Assembly: GCA_026989405.1 (NCBI GenBank)
Contig: JALSJL010000448.1
Location: 1-6,365, forward strand
DNA length: 6,365 nt
Direction of reading: 5' to 3'
Source of the DNA: Marinosulfonomonas sp.
GTDB taxonomy: Bacteria; Pseudomonadota; Alphaproteobacteria; Rhodobacterales; Rhodobacteraceae
Part shown: piece after piece, positions 1 to 5,490 of the stretch
Layout of the letters: every line of letters begins with the position of its first letter
Numbering within the stretch: the first letter of the stretch is position 1
Program-made: the position numbers and the translations under genes
Notes under the pieces: generated by a model
The model's database searches: none
The model's input: the letters and a program-made list of their open reading frames with translations, nothing else
What the model was told of the DNA's origin: nothing

Positions 1-702
1 GTGGTGCGAGACCACATCGCGTTCGAAATCGGTTTCTTCGGCGCGCGCCAGATAGCAGCAGGCCACCAGCGTGTCGGCCGCCGCCGCCAGCCGGTCAAGC
101 CCGGCACAGGCCACCGTATCGCCACTGATCGCCAGCGCCCGCCCGCCCGCTTCCAGCCGGTAGCCGAGGCAGGGAAATTCGTCGAAGGCGATCCCCAGCC
201 CATAGCCGTGGCTGACCCGCGCGCAGCCCACCCGCAGCGGGCCATCGGCGTAAACCGGGCCTTCGTCCACATCGCGCACCGCGAAAAGCGCGCGGATCGG
301 GAACAGGGCGTCGCCGGTGATCTCGGCCTCGCGTTCGCGAAAACGGATGTCGGCGCGATAGACCTGGCCAAACAGCGCCTCGATGATCGCCGCGGTGCCG
401 GTCGGGCCGTAGACCGGCAGCGGGTGGCTGCGGCCCGCATTCCAGATCGACAGGAGCAGATCACCCAGATTGCCGATATGGTCAAAATGATGATGGGTCA
501 GAAATACTGCGTCCAGATCCTTGGGCGCCACGCCCGCGCGCAGCAGGGCGCGGGTGACGCCGCGCCCGGCATCGAACAACAGGTTGCGGCCGCCGACCCG
601 CACAAGCAGGGCCGAGGCTCCGCGCTCGGGGTCGGGCTTGGGCCCACCGGTGCCCAGCAGGATCAGCCGGTCGGCGGCGGGCTGGGTCTTGTCAGAGATC
701 AA
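1..702 (-). CDS. MBL-fold metallo-hydrolase (RNase Z/arylsulfatase-like), 3' end outside window
   Basis: This is a metal-dependent hydrolase of the metallo-beta-lactamase fold, probably cytoplasmic since no signal peptide is seen. The 234 visible codons translate without a stop. They show an N-terminal LLGTGGPKP strand-turn (about residues 15-23), FDAG (43-46), the metal-binding motif THHHFDH (69-75, giving H70, H72, D74 and H75), a second histidine in VSHG (H165) and the bridging aspartate in ISGDT (D195). The pattern is closest to RNase Z-like or arylsulfatase-like MBL proteins; the substrate cannot be read from sequence. The C-terminus, with the last metal histidine, lies beyond the left edge. 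The start is a TTG at 702: AGGAG lies 6 bases upstream, and an in-frame TGA at 743-741 leaves no ATG or GTG between. Fold certain, function unknown. A separate transcript from yceI is likely, because a terminator lies between them. Confidence 0.9.
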   Translation of the reverse strand, partial: MISDKTQPAADRLILLGTGGPKPDPERGASALLVRVGGRNLLFDAGRGVTRALLRAGVAPKDLDAVFLTHHHFDHIGNLGDLLLSIWNAGRSHPLPVYGPTGTAAIIEALFGQVYRADIRFREREAEITGDALFPIRALFAVRDVDEGPVYADGPLRVGCARVSHGYGLGIAFDEFPCLGYRLEAGGRALAISGDTVACAGLDRLAAAADTLVACCYLARAEETDFERDVVSHH

Positions 703-708
703 GGGCGG

Positions 709-713
709 CTCCT
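709..713 (-). promoter_or_regulatory. Ribosome binding site deciding a TTG start
   Basis: AGGAG lies 6 bases before the TTG at 702-700 on the minus strand. It is the only Shine-Dalgarno-like sequence with proper spacing to a start codon in this open frame, so it fixes the start of the MBL hydrolase. Confidence 0.75.
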
Positions 714-717
714 GTAG

Positions 718-738
718 AAAAATCCCGCCTGCTGCGGG
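718..738 (-). terminator. Terminator-like hairpin with U-tract in the leader of the MBL gene
   Basis: On the minus strand CCCGC (738-734), loop AGCAG (733-729) and GCGGG (728-724) form a perfect 5-bp GC stem. It is followed by A and five T (722-718), the form of an intrinsic terminator. It ends only 4 bases before the AGGAG of the MBL gene, so it lies inside that gene's leader if transcription starts upstream. It could act as an attenuator, or stop read-through from upstream. The alternative pairing GGCGG (729-725) with CCGCC (708-704) would exclude the terminator stem and put the ribosome site in its loop. The structure is seen; regulation is inference. Confidence 0.5.
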
Positions 739-779
739 TCAGCCATACATGCAGGTGCCCGAATGGCGCACCAGCCACA

Positions 780-807
780 AACGTATCAGCAAAAGGCAAG
801 TTGACAA
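780..807 (-). promoter_or_regulatory. Candidate sigma70-type promoter for the MBL gene
   Basis: On the minus strand TTGTCA (807-802) is followed after 16 bases by TACGTT (785-780). The -35 box matches the consensus at 5 of 6 positions and the -10 box is weak. Transcription would start near 773, giving a leader of about 70 bases that contains the hairpin at 718-738. No other candidate in the gap is better. Confidence 0.3.
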
Positions 808-934
808 CGAGACGACGCCAAATCCCTGGCGACCGCCTGCTTTCGGACTGGTCGCATGGGCCGTGCGGGCCGATCCAGCGGCCCATGACGCGGCGCAGGC
901 CATGACCCGTTCGATGATTTGCCACTCAGACGGC

Positions 935-968
935 AAAAACGCCCCGGCCCAGTTTCGCAGGCCGGGGC
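935..968 (-). terminator. Intrinsic terminator of yceI
   Basis: On the minus strand GCCCCGGCC (968-960) and GGCCGGGGC (949-941) form a perfect 9-bp stem around a 10-base loop (959-950). One G and then five T (939-935) follow. The hairpin starts about 10 bases after the yceI stop codon. On the plus strand no T-run follows the hairpin, so it works in one direction only. Confidence 0.88.
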
Positions 969-978
969 CAGGCGCCGC

Positions 979-1563
979 CTACATATGCATGTCAAACACC
1001 AGCCGGAACGCCACCGGCACGGCACGGGTGATCGAGGGCAGTTCGGCCAGCTCTTGCAGCTTGTCCACCCCGGCATCGACCCCCAGTTCCTCGGTATCCA
1101 GCCAGAAGAAGCCGTCGGTGACCACCATGGCTTGCGTATCGCTCAGGCGGACAGCGACGACGGGCGTATCGACGGCGACATCCTTGCCGAGGAAGCTCAG
1201 CGTTGCGGTTACGTCCAGCGGCATCTGCGCGCCGACCGCCAGGCCTTCCAGCGCCTTCATGTCCACCTGGCCGGAAACCGTCGCCGTGGGCATGTTGTCG
1301 AACACGAATTTCACCATTCGTTCGTTGCGAATGTCGATGCCGGTATCGACGCTGGACAGGTCGAGGGTGATCTCCACATTGCCTTCAGGGGAAACCATGC
1401 CCGAGGCAAACCTGATATGGTGCGTCTCGCCGATGGTTTCCTTTTTTACCGAGCCGAAGGCCAGATCGGACAATCCGGCATTCAATGTCCATTCACCGGC
1501 GGCTGCGATCTGCGCCGAAAGGCTCATCGCCAGGCAGAGGGTTGCGGTCTTGAAAATGTTCAT
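979..1563 (-). CDS. YceI-family secreted (periplasmic) protein
   Basis: This is a YceI-like lipocalin-type beta-barrel protein of 194 residues. The family is known to bind isoprenoid or other amphipathic ligands and is often induced by envelope, acid or osmotic stress; the ligand here is unknown. A signal peptide is clear: basic start MNIFK, hydrophobic core to about residue 18, and an AAA cleavage site before GEW (23-25). Family hallmarks are the W after the signal, the strand pair ending in VEITLDLSSVDTGIDIRNER (about 63-82, matching the family's 'S-TG---R-' region), and a late DVTATLSFLGK strand (117-127). The start at 1563 is preferred over an upstream ATG at 1614 because AGGGA (1574-1570) lies 6 bases before it and it begins the signal peptide exactly. 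It is divergent from the sigma/anti-sigma pair, which suggests control by that sigma factor. A terminator follows directly. Confidence 0.88.
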   Translation of the reverse strand: MNIFKTATLCLAMSLSAQIAAAGEWTLNAGLSDLAFGSVKKETIGETHHIRFASGMVSPEGNVEITLDLSSVDTGIDIRNERMVKFVFDNMPTATVSGQVDMKALEGLAVGAQMPLDVTATLSFLGKDVAVDTPVVAVRLSDTQAMVVTDGFFWLDTEELGVDAGVDKLQELAELPSITRAVPVAFRLVFDMHM

Positions 1564-1564
1564 C

Positions 1565-1592
1565 TTGTTTCCCTGTCTTGCTGTTCTACTCT
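1565..1592 (+). promoter_or_regulatory. Weak candidate promoter for the sigma factor gene
   Basis: TTGTTT (1565-1570), a 16-base spacer and TACTCT (1587-1592) loosely resemble a housekeeping promoter. Transcription would start near 1599, almost on top of the GTG at 1598. That would make the message leaderless, or place the real start downstream. The box overlaps the yceI ribosome site on the other strand. The match is weak, and an autoregulated ECF-type promoter is also possible. Confidence 0.2.
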
Positions 1593-1597
1593 GATCT

Positions 1598-2161
1598 GTG
1601 GTTCGATGGCGCAACTGGCCACCTGATATCTACAACACCCCGGGGAGCGGGATTATTCATTCGCGACGCAAAGAAATCGAGGCCCAGCTCCAGGTCCTCT
1701 GGCCACGGCTCTGGCGTTTTGCGCTCGGGCTGTGCCGCAATCGGGCCGATGCCGAGGATCTGGCCCAGGCAACCTGTCTGCGGGTGCTGGAAAACGCCGC
1801 GAAATATCGCGACGGAACCCATTTCGACCGCTGGGTCTTCACCATCTGCCGCAACCTCTGGCACAACGAGTGCCGGGCGCGCCGCCTTCGCCAGGGCAAT
1901 GGCTGCAATTGCGTTTACGATCTCGACCTGCCGTCCGGCTCTGCCGACGCCGAGGCGAATATTTTCCACGCCGAGGTGTTAAGCAAGGTGATGACCCTGC
2001 CCGATGCCCAGCGCGAAACCCTGCTCTTGGTCTATGTCGAGGGTTTCTCCTACAAGGAGGCCGCCGGGATGCTGGATATTCCGGTTGGCACCGTGATGAG
2101 CCGCCTGGCTGCGGCGCGAAAGAAACTGGCCTGTCTGAACAAGGATGACCCGGCATGTTGA
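1598..2161 (+). CDS. ECF-family RNA polymerase sigma factor
   Basis: This is a group IV (ECF) sigma factor that directs RNA polymerase to a small regulon when freed from its anti-sigma partner. Residue numbers are from the GTG at 1598 (187 aa). Sigma region 2 spans about 36-100: the core-binding helix is LWRFALGL (38-45), then RADAEDLAQATCLRVLE (49-65) and the -10 recognition part FDRWVFTICRNLW (76-88). Sigma region 4 spans about 127-178, with the family pattern LPDAQRE (134-140) and the helix-turn-helix YKEAAGMLDIPVGTVMSRL (152-170). The start is uncertain. GTG 1598 has no ribosome site, while GGGGAG (1642-1647) precedes only ATT codons (1652, 1655); starting there would give about 168 residues, closer to usual ECF length. 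The protein has eight cysteines, high for its size. It overlaps the anti-sigma gene by 7 bases. Confidence 0.92.
   Translation: MVRWRNWPPDIYNTPGSGIIHSRRKEIEAQLQVLWPRLWRFALGLCRNRADAEDLAQATCLRVLENAAKYRDGTHFDRWVFTICRNLWHNECRARRLRQGNGCNCVYDLDLPSGSADAEANIFHAEVLSKVMTLPDAQRETLLLVYVEGFSYKEAAGMLDIPVGTVMSRLAAARKKLACLNKDDPAC
1642..1647 (+). promoter_or_regulatory. Shine-Dalgarno-like site before non-canonical start codons
   Basis: GGGGAG stands 4 bases before an in-frame ATT at 1652 and 7 bases before a second ATT at 1655. No ATG, GTG or TTG occurs in frame nearby except the GTG at 1598, which lacks such a site. If used, the sigma factor would begin just before HSRRKEIEAQL. This is inference from spacing and from the position of the conserved domain. 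Confidence 0.3.
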
Positions 2162-2883
2162 GCGACGAACACCTGACCGCCTGGCTGGATGGCGAATTGC
2201 CGCAGCACGAAGCGGATCTGCTGGAACGTCGGCTGGCCGGCGATCCCGAGCTTGCGGCGCGCATCGAGGCCCTGCACCTTGAGCGGTCGGGCCTTGTTGC
2301 CGCATTCGCGGCGCTGGAACCGAGCGCGCCGCCTTTTCCGCAGATGGAATCACCCCCGACATGGCGTGCCCGGCTGGTTCGCCCCATTGCCGTTGCCGCC
2401 CTGGTCGGGCTGGCGATCGGCGCCGGTTATTGGCTGGGAAGCCGGCCCCGGATTGACGATTGGCGCATGGAGGTCGCCCATTATCAGTTCCTCTATGTGC
2501 CCGATACCCTGACCGACCTGCGGCCGGACCCGGCCCGTATCAAGCGTGAGTTTTCAGTGGCTTCGGAGCGCCTCGGTCGCCCGCTCGATCCCGATGCCCT
2601 GTCGCGGGTCGACGGGCTGACGCTGCGCCGCGCCCAGGTGCTGGGCTTTCAGGGGGAACCGCTGATCCAGATCGCCTATACCGCGCCGGACGGCACGCCC
2701 ATCGCCTTTTGCATCATGCGCAATACCGCCGGCCGCCAGAGCGCACCGAAAAACGCGCGCCTGCTGGGGCTGGCAAGCGAAAGCTGGCAGGACGCCGAGC
2801 ATGCCTATCTGGTGATCGGTGGCGATGATCCCGGCCGCATCGCCGGAATTGCCCGGCAGATCCGCCGGCAGGCAGGCTCCTGA
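2155..2883 (+). CDS. Membrane-bound anti-sigma factor of the adjacent ECF sigma
   Basis: This 242-residue single-pass inner-membrane protein is expected to hold the upstream sigma factor inactive until an envelope signal releases it. The cytoplasmic N-terminus has the typical anti-sigma opening DEHLTAWLDGELPQHEADLL (4-23) followed by a second helix (PELAARIEAL, 31-40). A proline-rich linker (55-69) leads to one membrane segment at about 77-96 (PIAVAALVGLAIGAGYWLG). The remaining ~145 residues would be periplasmic, with repeated short strand patterns such as LIQIAYTAPDGTPIAFCI (170-187) and LGLASESW (204-211). The zinc-binding HxxxCxxC motif of ZAS anti-sigmas is absent; the only cysteine is C186, predicted periplasmic. 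Start ATG 2155 has AAGGA 9 bases upstream and overlaps the sigma stop codon, so translation is probably coupled. The periplasmic domain resembles no family I can name firmly. Confidence 0.85.
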   Translation: MLSDEHLTAWLDGELPQHEADLLERRLAGDPELAARIEALHLERSGLVAAFAALEPSAPPFPQMESPPTWRARLVRPIAVAALVGLAIGAGYWLGSRPRIDDWRMEVAHYQFLYVPDTLTDLRPDPARIKREFSVASERLGRPLDPDALSRVDGLTLRRAQVLGFQGEPLIQIAYTAPDGTPIAFCIMRNTAGRQSAPKNARLLGLASESWQDAEHAYLVIGGDDPGRIAGIARQIRRQAGS

Positions 2884-2887
2884 CCCG

Positions 2888-2904
2888 GCCGGGGCAGGCC
2901 CGGC
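2888..2904 (+). terminator. GC hairpin after the anti-sigma gene, possible terminator
   Basis: GCCGGG (2888-2893), loop GCAGG and CCCGGC (2899-2904) form a perfect 6-bp stem 5 bases after the anti-sigma stop. The nearest T-rich run (2926-2934) begins about 20 bases later, so this is not a standard intrinsic terminator. It may act with Rho or protect the 3' end. Confidence 0.35.
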
Positions 2905-2947
2905 GCCAGGAATCACCTCAATTAATTTTATTTTCCGAAATATACTG

Positions 2948-2977
2948 TTGAAAACCGGGATGGCACACGGATAGATT
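2948..2977 (+). promoter_or_regulatory. Candidate promoter of the E1-like / ligase / transporter operon
   Basis: TTGAAA (2948-2953), an 18-base spacer and TAGATT (2972-2977) match a sigma70-type promoter at 4 of 6 positions in each box. They lie within the only clearly AT-rich patch of the window (about 2910-2990). Transcription would start near 2984, about 50 bases before the ATG at 3037. Confidence 0.4.
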
Positions 2978-3036
2978 GCAACTTATTCATGCGTCGTCTG
3001 GCGGCGGTTCACCAGAGGTAACTTCACGAGTGCACT

Positions 3037-3942
3037 ATGTCTGAAATACCAATCAAAGACCTGACCCCGGGCAGCGACGCGTTCTATGACCGTGCCTACC
3101 TGCGCCATCGGGGGCTGATTTCCGAGCCCGAGCAGCAAAAGCTGAAGGCCACCCGCGTGGCGATTGCGGGCCTTGGCGGCATGGGTGGAACCTATGCTGC
3201 GGCCTTGGCGCGCAGTGGTATCGGGCGTTATACCATGGCCGATTTCGACCATTTTGAGCCCCACAACATCAACCGGCAATACGGGGCCATGGCCAGCACC
3301 ATGGGCAAGGAAAAGGTCGCGGTGATGGCCGATATCGTCGCCGACATCAACCCGGCGGCAGATATCAAGGTGATACCCGGGGCGATCGCCCCCGACAATA
3401 TCGACGACTTTCTGCAGGATGTGGATGTCGTGGTGGATGCGCTGGACGTGTTCTCGCAAACCACCCGCCGGCTTGTGTTTTCGGCAGCACGCGAAAGGGG
3501 CATCCCGGTGTTCTCCGCAGCACCGATCGGCTTTGGCGCAATCACCTTTCATTTCCACCCCGAGGGCATGTCCTATGACGCGTTTTCCGGCCTGCATGAC
3601 GGCATGACCGAAAAACAGATGGCACTGCATTTCATCTGTGCCATCGGCGCGCAGGGGCCACACCTGAAATATATGGACACCAAGGGCATTGGCGCAACAG
3701 ACGGCGCGGCCCCCTCGCTGGGCATTGCCTGTGGGCTGGGGGCCTCGATCGTGGCGACCGATATCATCGCCTATTTGCTGGGTTGGCGTGAGCCGAAATG
3801 GGTGCCGCATTTTGCCCAGTTCGACCCGTTTGACCGTAGCTTCAAGCAGCGCCACCGCAGGGGCGGCGCGAAAAATCCGATACAGCGGCTGCGCATGAGA
3901 ATTGTGCGGCGACTGATCCCCGCCCTGAATGATCAAGGATAA
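3037..3942 (+). CDS. ThiF/HesA/MoeB-type E1-like adenylyltransferase
   Basis: Members of this family bind ATP and adenylate a carboxylate, often a C-terminal glycine or a small acid. The 301 residues show the Rossmann nucleotide loop GLGGMGG (45-51) and DFDHFEPHNINRQ (69-81), with the expected acidic residues and N79-R80-Q81. K93 and INP (104-106) follow, then the VVVDALDVF block (131-139, with D134 and D137), and a GATDGAAPSLGIACGL segment (219-234) that aligns in position with the late MoeB/ThiF core. The CxxC zinc pairs of MoeB/ThiF are missing, and no classic catalytic cysteine position is evident; cysteines are C201 and C232. The C-terminal tail (270-292) is strongly basic. From memory the layout resembles the ThiF-like half of Rv1355c-type proteins. 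ATG 3037 is the first start after an in-frame TAA at 3019; its ribosome site is poor (GAG, 3028-3030). The ligase gene begins 3 bases after the stop. Confidence 0.88.
   Translation: MSEIPIKDLTPGSDAFYDRAYLRHRGLISEPEQQKLKATRVAIAGLGGMGGTYAAALARSGIGRYTMADFDHFEPHNINRQYGAMASTMGKEKVAVMADIVADINPAADIKVIPGAIAPDNIDDFLQDVDVVVDALDVFSQTTRRLVFSAARERGIPVFSAAPIGFGAITFHFHPEGMSYDAFSGLHDGMTEKQMALHFICAIGAQGPHLKYMDTKGIGATDGAAPSLGIACGLGASIVATDIIAYLLGWREPKWVPHFAQFDPFDRSFKQRHRRGGAKNPIQRLRMRIVRRLIPALNDQG
3935..3939 (+). promoter_or_regulatory. Ribosome binding site deciding the TTG start of the ligase
   Basis: AAGGA lies 6 bases before the TTG at 3946 and overlaps the last codons of the E1-like gene, as expected for coupled translation. 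No ATG or GTG in this frame lies near the start of the conserved protein. Confidence 0.65.
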
Positions 3943-3945
3943 CAG

Positions 3946-5490
3946 TTGGGCCTGTTAACCGAGATTTTTCTGTCGCGGATAAAACTGCCGCGCGACATCC
4001 ACCGCTATGCCTTTCGCAAATACCCCGATCGCGTGGCGTTGCGGTTTCCTCACCGCACCGTCACCTTTGCCGCGCTGCAAGAGCGCAGTTACCGCCTGGT
4101 GCAGGCGCTTGAGGCGGCGGGGCTGAAAACCGGCGACAGCCTGTTTGCCTGGGTTGAAACAGGGCCGGAATTTTTCGAGATCCGCACCGCCGCGCTGGAA
4201 ATCGGGCTGGTGTTGAGCGTGTTTCACCGCCAGCACGGCCCCGAATTCGTGGCCTATGCCGCCAGCAAGGCCCATCCCAGGCTGATGATCTGTGACCCGC
4301 ATCATGCCGGTGCGGTGCCCGACCTGCCCACATGGATCACCGGCGGCAGTTATGAAGACCGGATCGCCGGCCACGAACCGGCGCCGTCGAACGCGCGGTT
4401 TGCGCCGGATTTGCCCATGGGGCTTGGCTTTACCTCGGGCACCACGGGTGCGCCCAAGGGGTTGCTGTCCAGCCACGGCGCGGCGGTCGCCAGCCTCAAG
4501 CTGATCATCCGCAATCTCAAGATCAAACCCGACCGCAAGACCGTCAATATCTCGCTGCCCGCGATTCCGCTGGTCGGGGCCGGCTCTGGCCTGATCCTCC
4601 CCAGCCTGCTGAGCGGCGGCGAACTGGTGGTCGCCGAGGTGCCCGACGCCCCCACGCTGGTCGCCCTGATCAAGGCCCATGAAATCACCCGCATTTTCAT
4701 CACCCCGAGCCAGCTGATCGACCTGCTGGACCTGCCCGAGAGTGCCGATGCGGATCTGGCCAGCCTCGGGCACATCGTCTATGGCACTTCGAACATGCCG
4801 CTGCCCAAGCTGGAAGAGGCGATCCGCCGCTTTGGCCCGATCCTTCAGCAAGGCTATGGTCAGGCCGAAGTCCTGCCCCCGGTTTCCCTGCTCACCCCCG
4901 AAGACCACATGCAAGACGGCGCCCCCGCCCCACGCGCGATCCTGCGCTCTTGCGGGCGCGTGGTGAAGGGGGTTTCGGTGCGCATTGTCGATGAGAGCGG
5001 TGCGCAACTGCCCCCGGGCGAAATCGGTCATATCCATGTGCGCACCCCGTGCCGCCTGACATCCTATCTCGACCCCGCGCAAAACGAGGGGGTGATCCTT
5101 GATGACGGCTATTTCAAGACCGGCGATATGGGCTTTGTCGATGCAGCGGGCTTTTTGACCGTGATCGACCGCGAGGCCGATGTGATCACCACGCCCGAGG
5201 GCCGGGTTTTTCCGCGCCTGATCGAGGACATGGCCCATGAGCACCCCGCCGTCAAGGAATGCTGCCTCGTGGCGGTGGCGGGCGAGCCCAAAATGGTTGT
5301 GTCGCTGCGGGCGGGGCAGACAAACCACGCGGATTTGCCTGCCGAAATTCGCGCCGCGATGGAAAAAGAAGCCGAACCGTGGCAATTACCAAAAGACATC
5401 ACCGTGCTTTCCGAAATCCCCCGCAGTTTTCTCGGTAAAGTCCTTCGCAAAAACGTCAGGGAGAAGATGAGCCATGCCAAAACAAGCTGA
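3946..5490 (+). CDS. AMP-forming acid-CoA ligase / acyl adenylate-forming enzyme (ANL superfamily)
   Basis: The 514 residues match a full-length ANL enzyme, which activates a carboxylic acid with ATP to an acyl-AMP and usually passes it to CoA or a carrier protein. Motifs run in order. The phosphate loop TSGTTGAPKG is at 163-172. GYGQAE (303-308) is the A5 motif with alanine in place of the usual threonine. GYFKTGDMG (388-396) carries the ribose-binding D394. The hinge region is DREADVI (408-414). The A10 motif IPRSFLGKVLRK (491-502) contains the catalytic lysine K498. The A8 loop after the hinge reads TTPEGRVFP (415-423) rather than the common SGGENVYP form. No signal peptide or membrane segment is seen, so it is cytoplasmic. 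The acyl substrate cannot be inferred. TTG start with AAGGA, 3 bases after the E1-like gene; it overlaps the transporter gene by 17 bases, so the three form one operon. Confidence 0.9.
   Translation: MGLLTEIFLSRIKLPRDIHRYAFRKYPDRVALRFPHRTVTFAALQERSYRLVQALEAAGLKTGDSLFAWVETGPEFFEIRTAALEIGLVLSVFHRQHGPEFVAYAASKAHPRLMICDPHHAGAVPDLPTWITGGSYEDRIAGHEPAPSNARFAPDLPMGLGFTSGTTGAPKGLLSSHGAAVASLKLIIRNLKIKPDRKTVNISLPAIPLVGAGSGLILPSLLSGGELVVAEVPDAPTLVALIKAHEITRIFITPSQLIDLLDLPESADADLASLGHIVYGTSNMPLPKLEEAIRRFGPILQQGYGQAEVLPPVSLLTPEDHMQDGAPAPRAILRSCGRVVKGVSVRIVDESGAQLPPGEIGHIHVRTPCRLTSYLDPAQNEGVILDDGYFKTGDMGFVDAAGFLTVIDREADVITTPEGRVFPRLIEDMAHEHPAVKECCLVAVAGEPKMVVSLRAGQTNHADLPAEIRAAMEKEAEPWQLPKDITVLSEIPRSFLGKVLRKNVREKMSHAKTS

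Larger units (their letters stand above)
703..934. other. Intergenic stretch without a convincing gene
   Basis: About 230 bases separate the MBL start from the yceI terminator. Short open frames cross it on both strands, but none has a good start with a ribosome site or a recognisable domain. The longest tidy one (minus strand, 936-739) would begin with TTG inside the U-tract of the yceI terminator. The stretch contains the candidate promoter and leader hairpin listed separately. No tRNA-like or other recognisable RNA fold was noticed. Confidence 0.6.

Noticed and set aside
1..717. A 238-codon plus-strand frame at the left edge
   Set aside because: It lies opposite the MBL hydrolase, which has metal-binding motifs and a ribosome site. 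The plus frame has low-complexity Arg/Gln/Ala composition.
801..823. A perfect TTGACA on the plus strand at 801-806
   Set aside because: No acceptable -10 box lies 16-18 bases downstream and no plus-strand gene follows. The same bases fit a minus-strand -35 box better.
739..936. A 65-codon minus-strand frame ending exactly before the leader hairpin, with a hydrophobic stretch
   Set aside because: Its TTG start falls in the U-tract of the yceI terminator, it has no ribosome site, and an internal ATG at 903 has none either. A leader peptide is conceivable but not supported.
521..1626. Long plus-strand frames across the intergenic gap and yceI
   Set aside because: They run antisense to yceI, whose signal peptide, family pattern and terminator are clear. 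The frames show no domain and no good start.
2983..3936. A 317-codon minus-strand frame opposite the E1-like gene
   Set aside because: It is an antisense shadow. The plus strand carries the Rossmann loop, the NRQ motif and other family residues.
3955..5385. A 476-codon open frame on the minus strand opposite the ligase gene
   Set aside because: It mirrors the ligase codons, is rich in His, Arg, Gly and Gln as antisense frames of GC-rich genes usually are, and has no domain. The plus-strand gene has complete ANL motifs.
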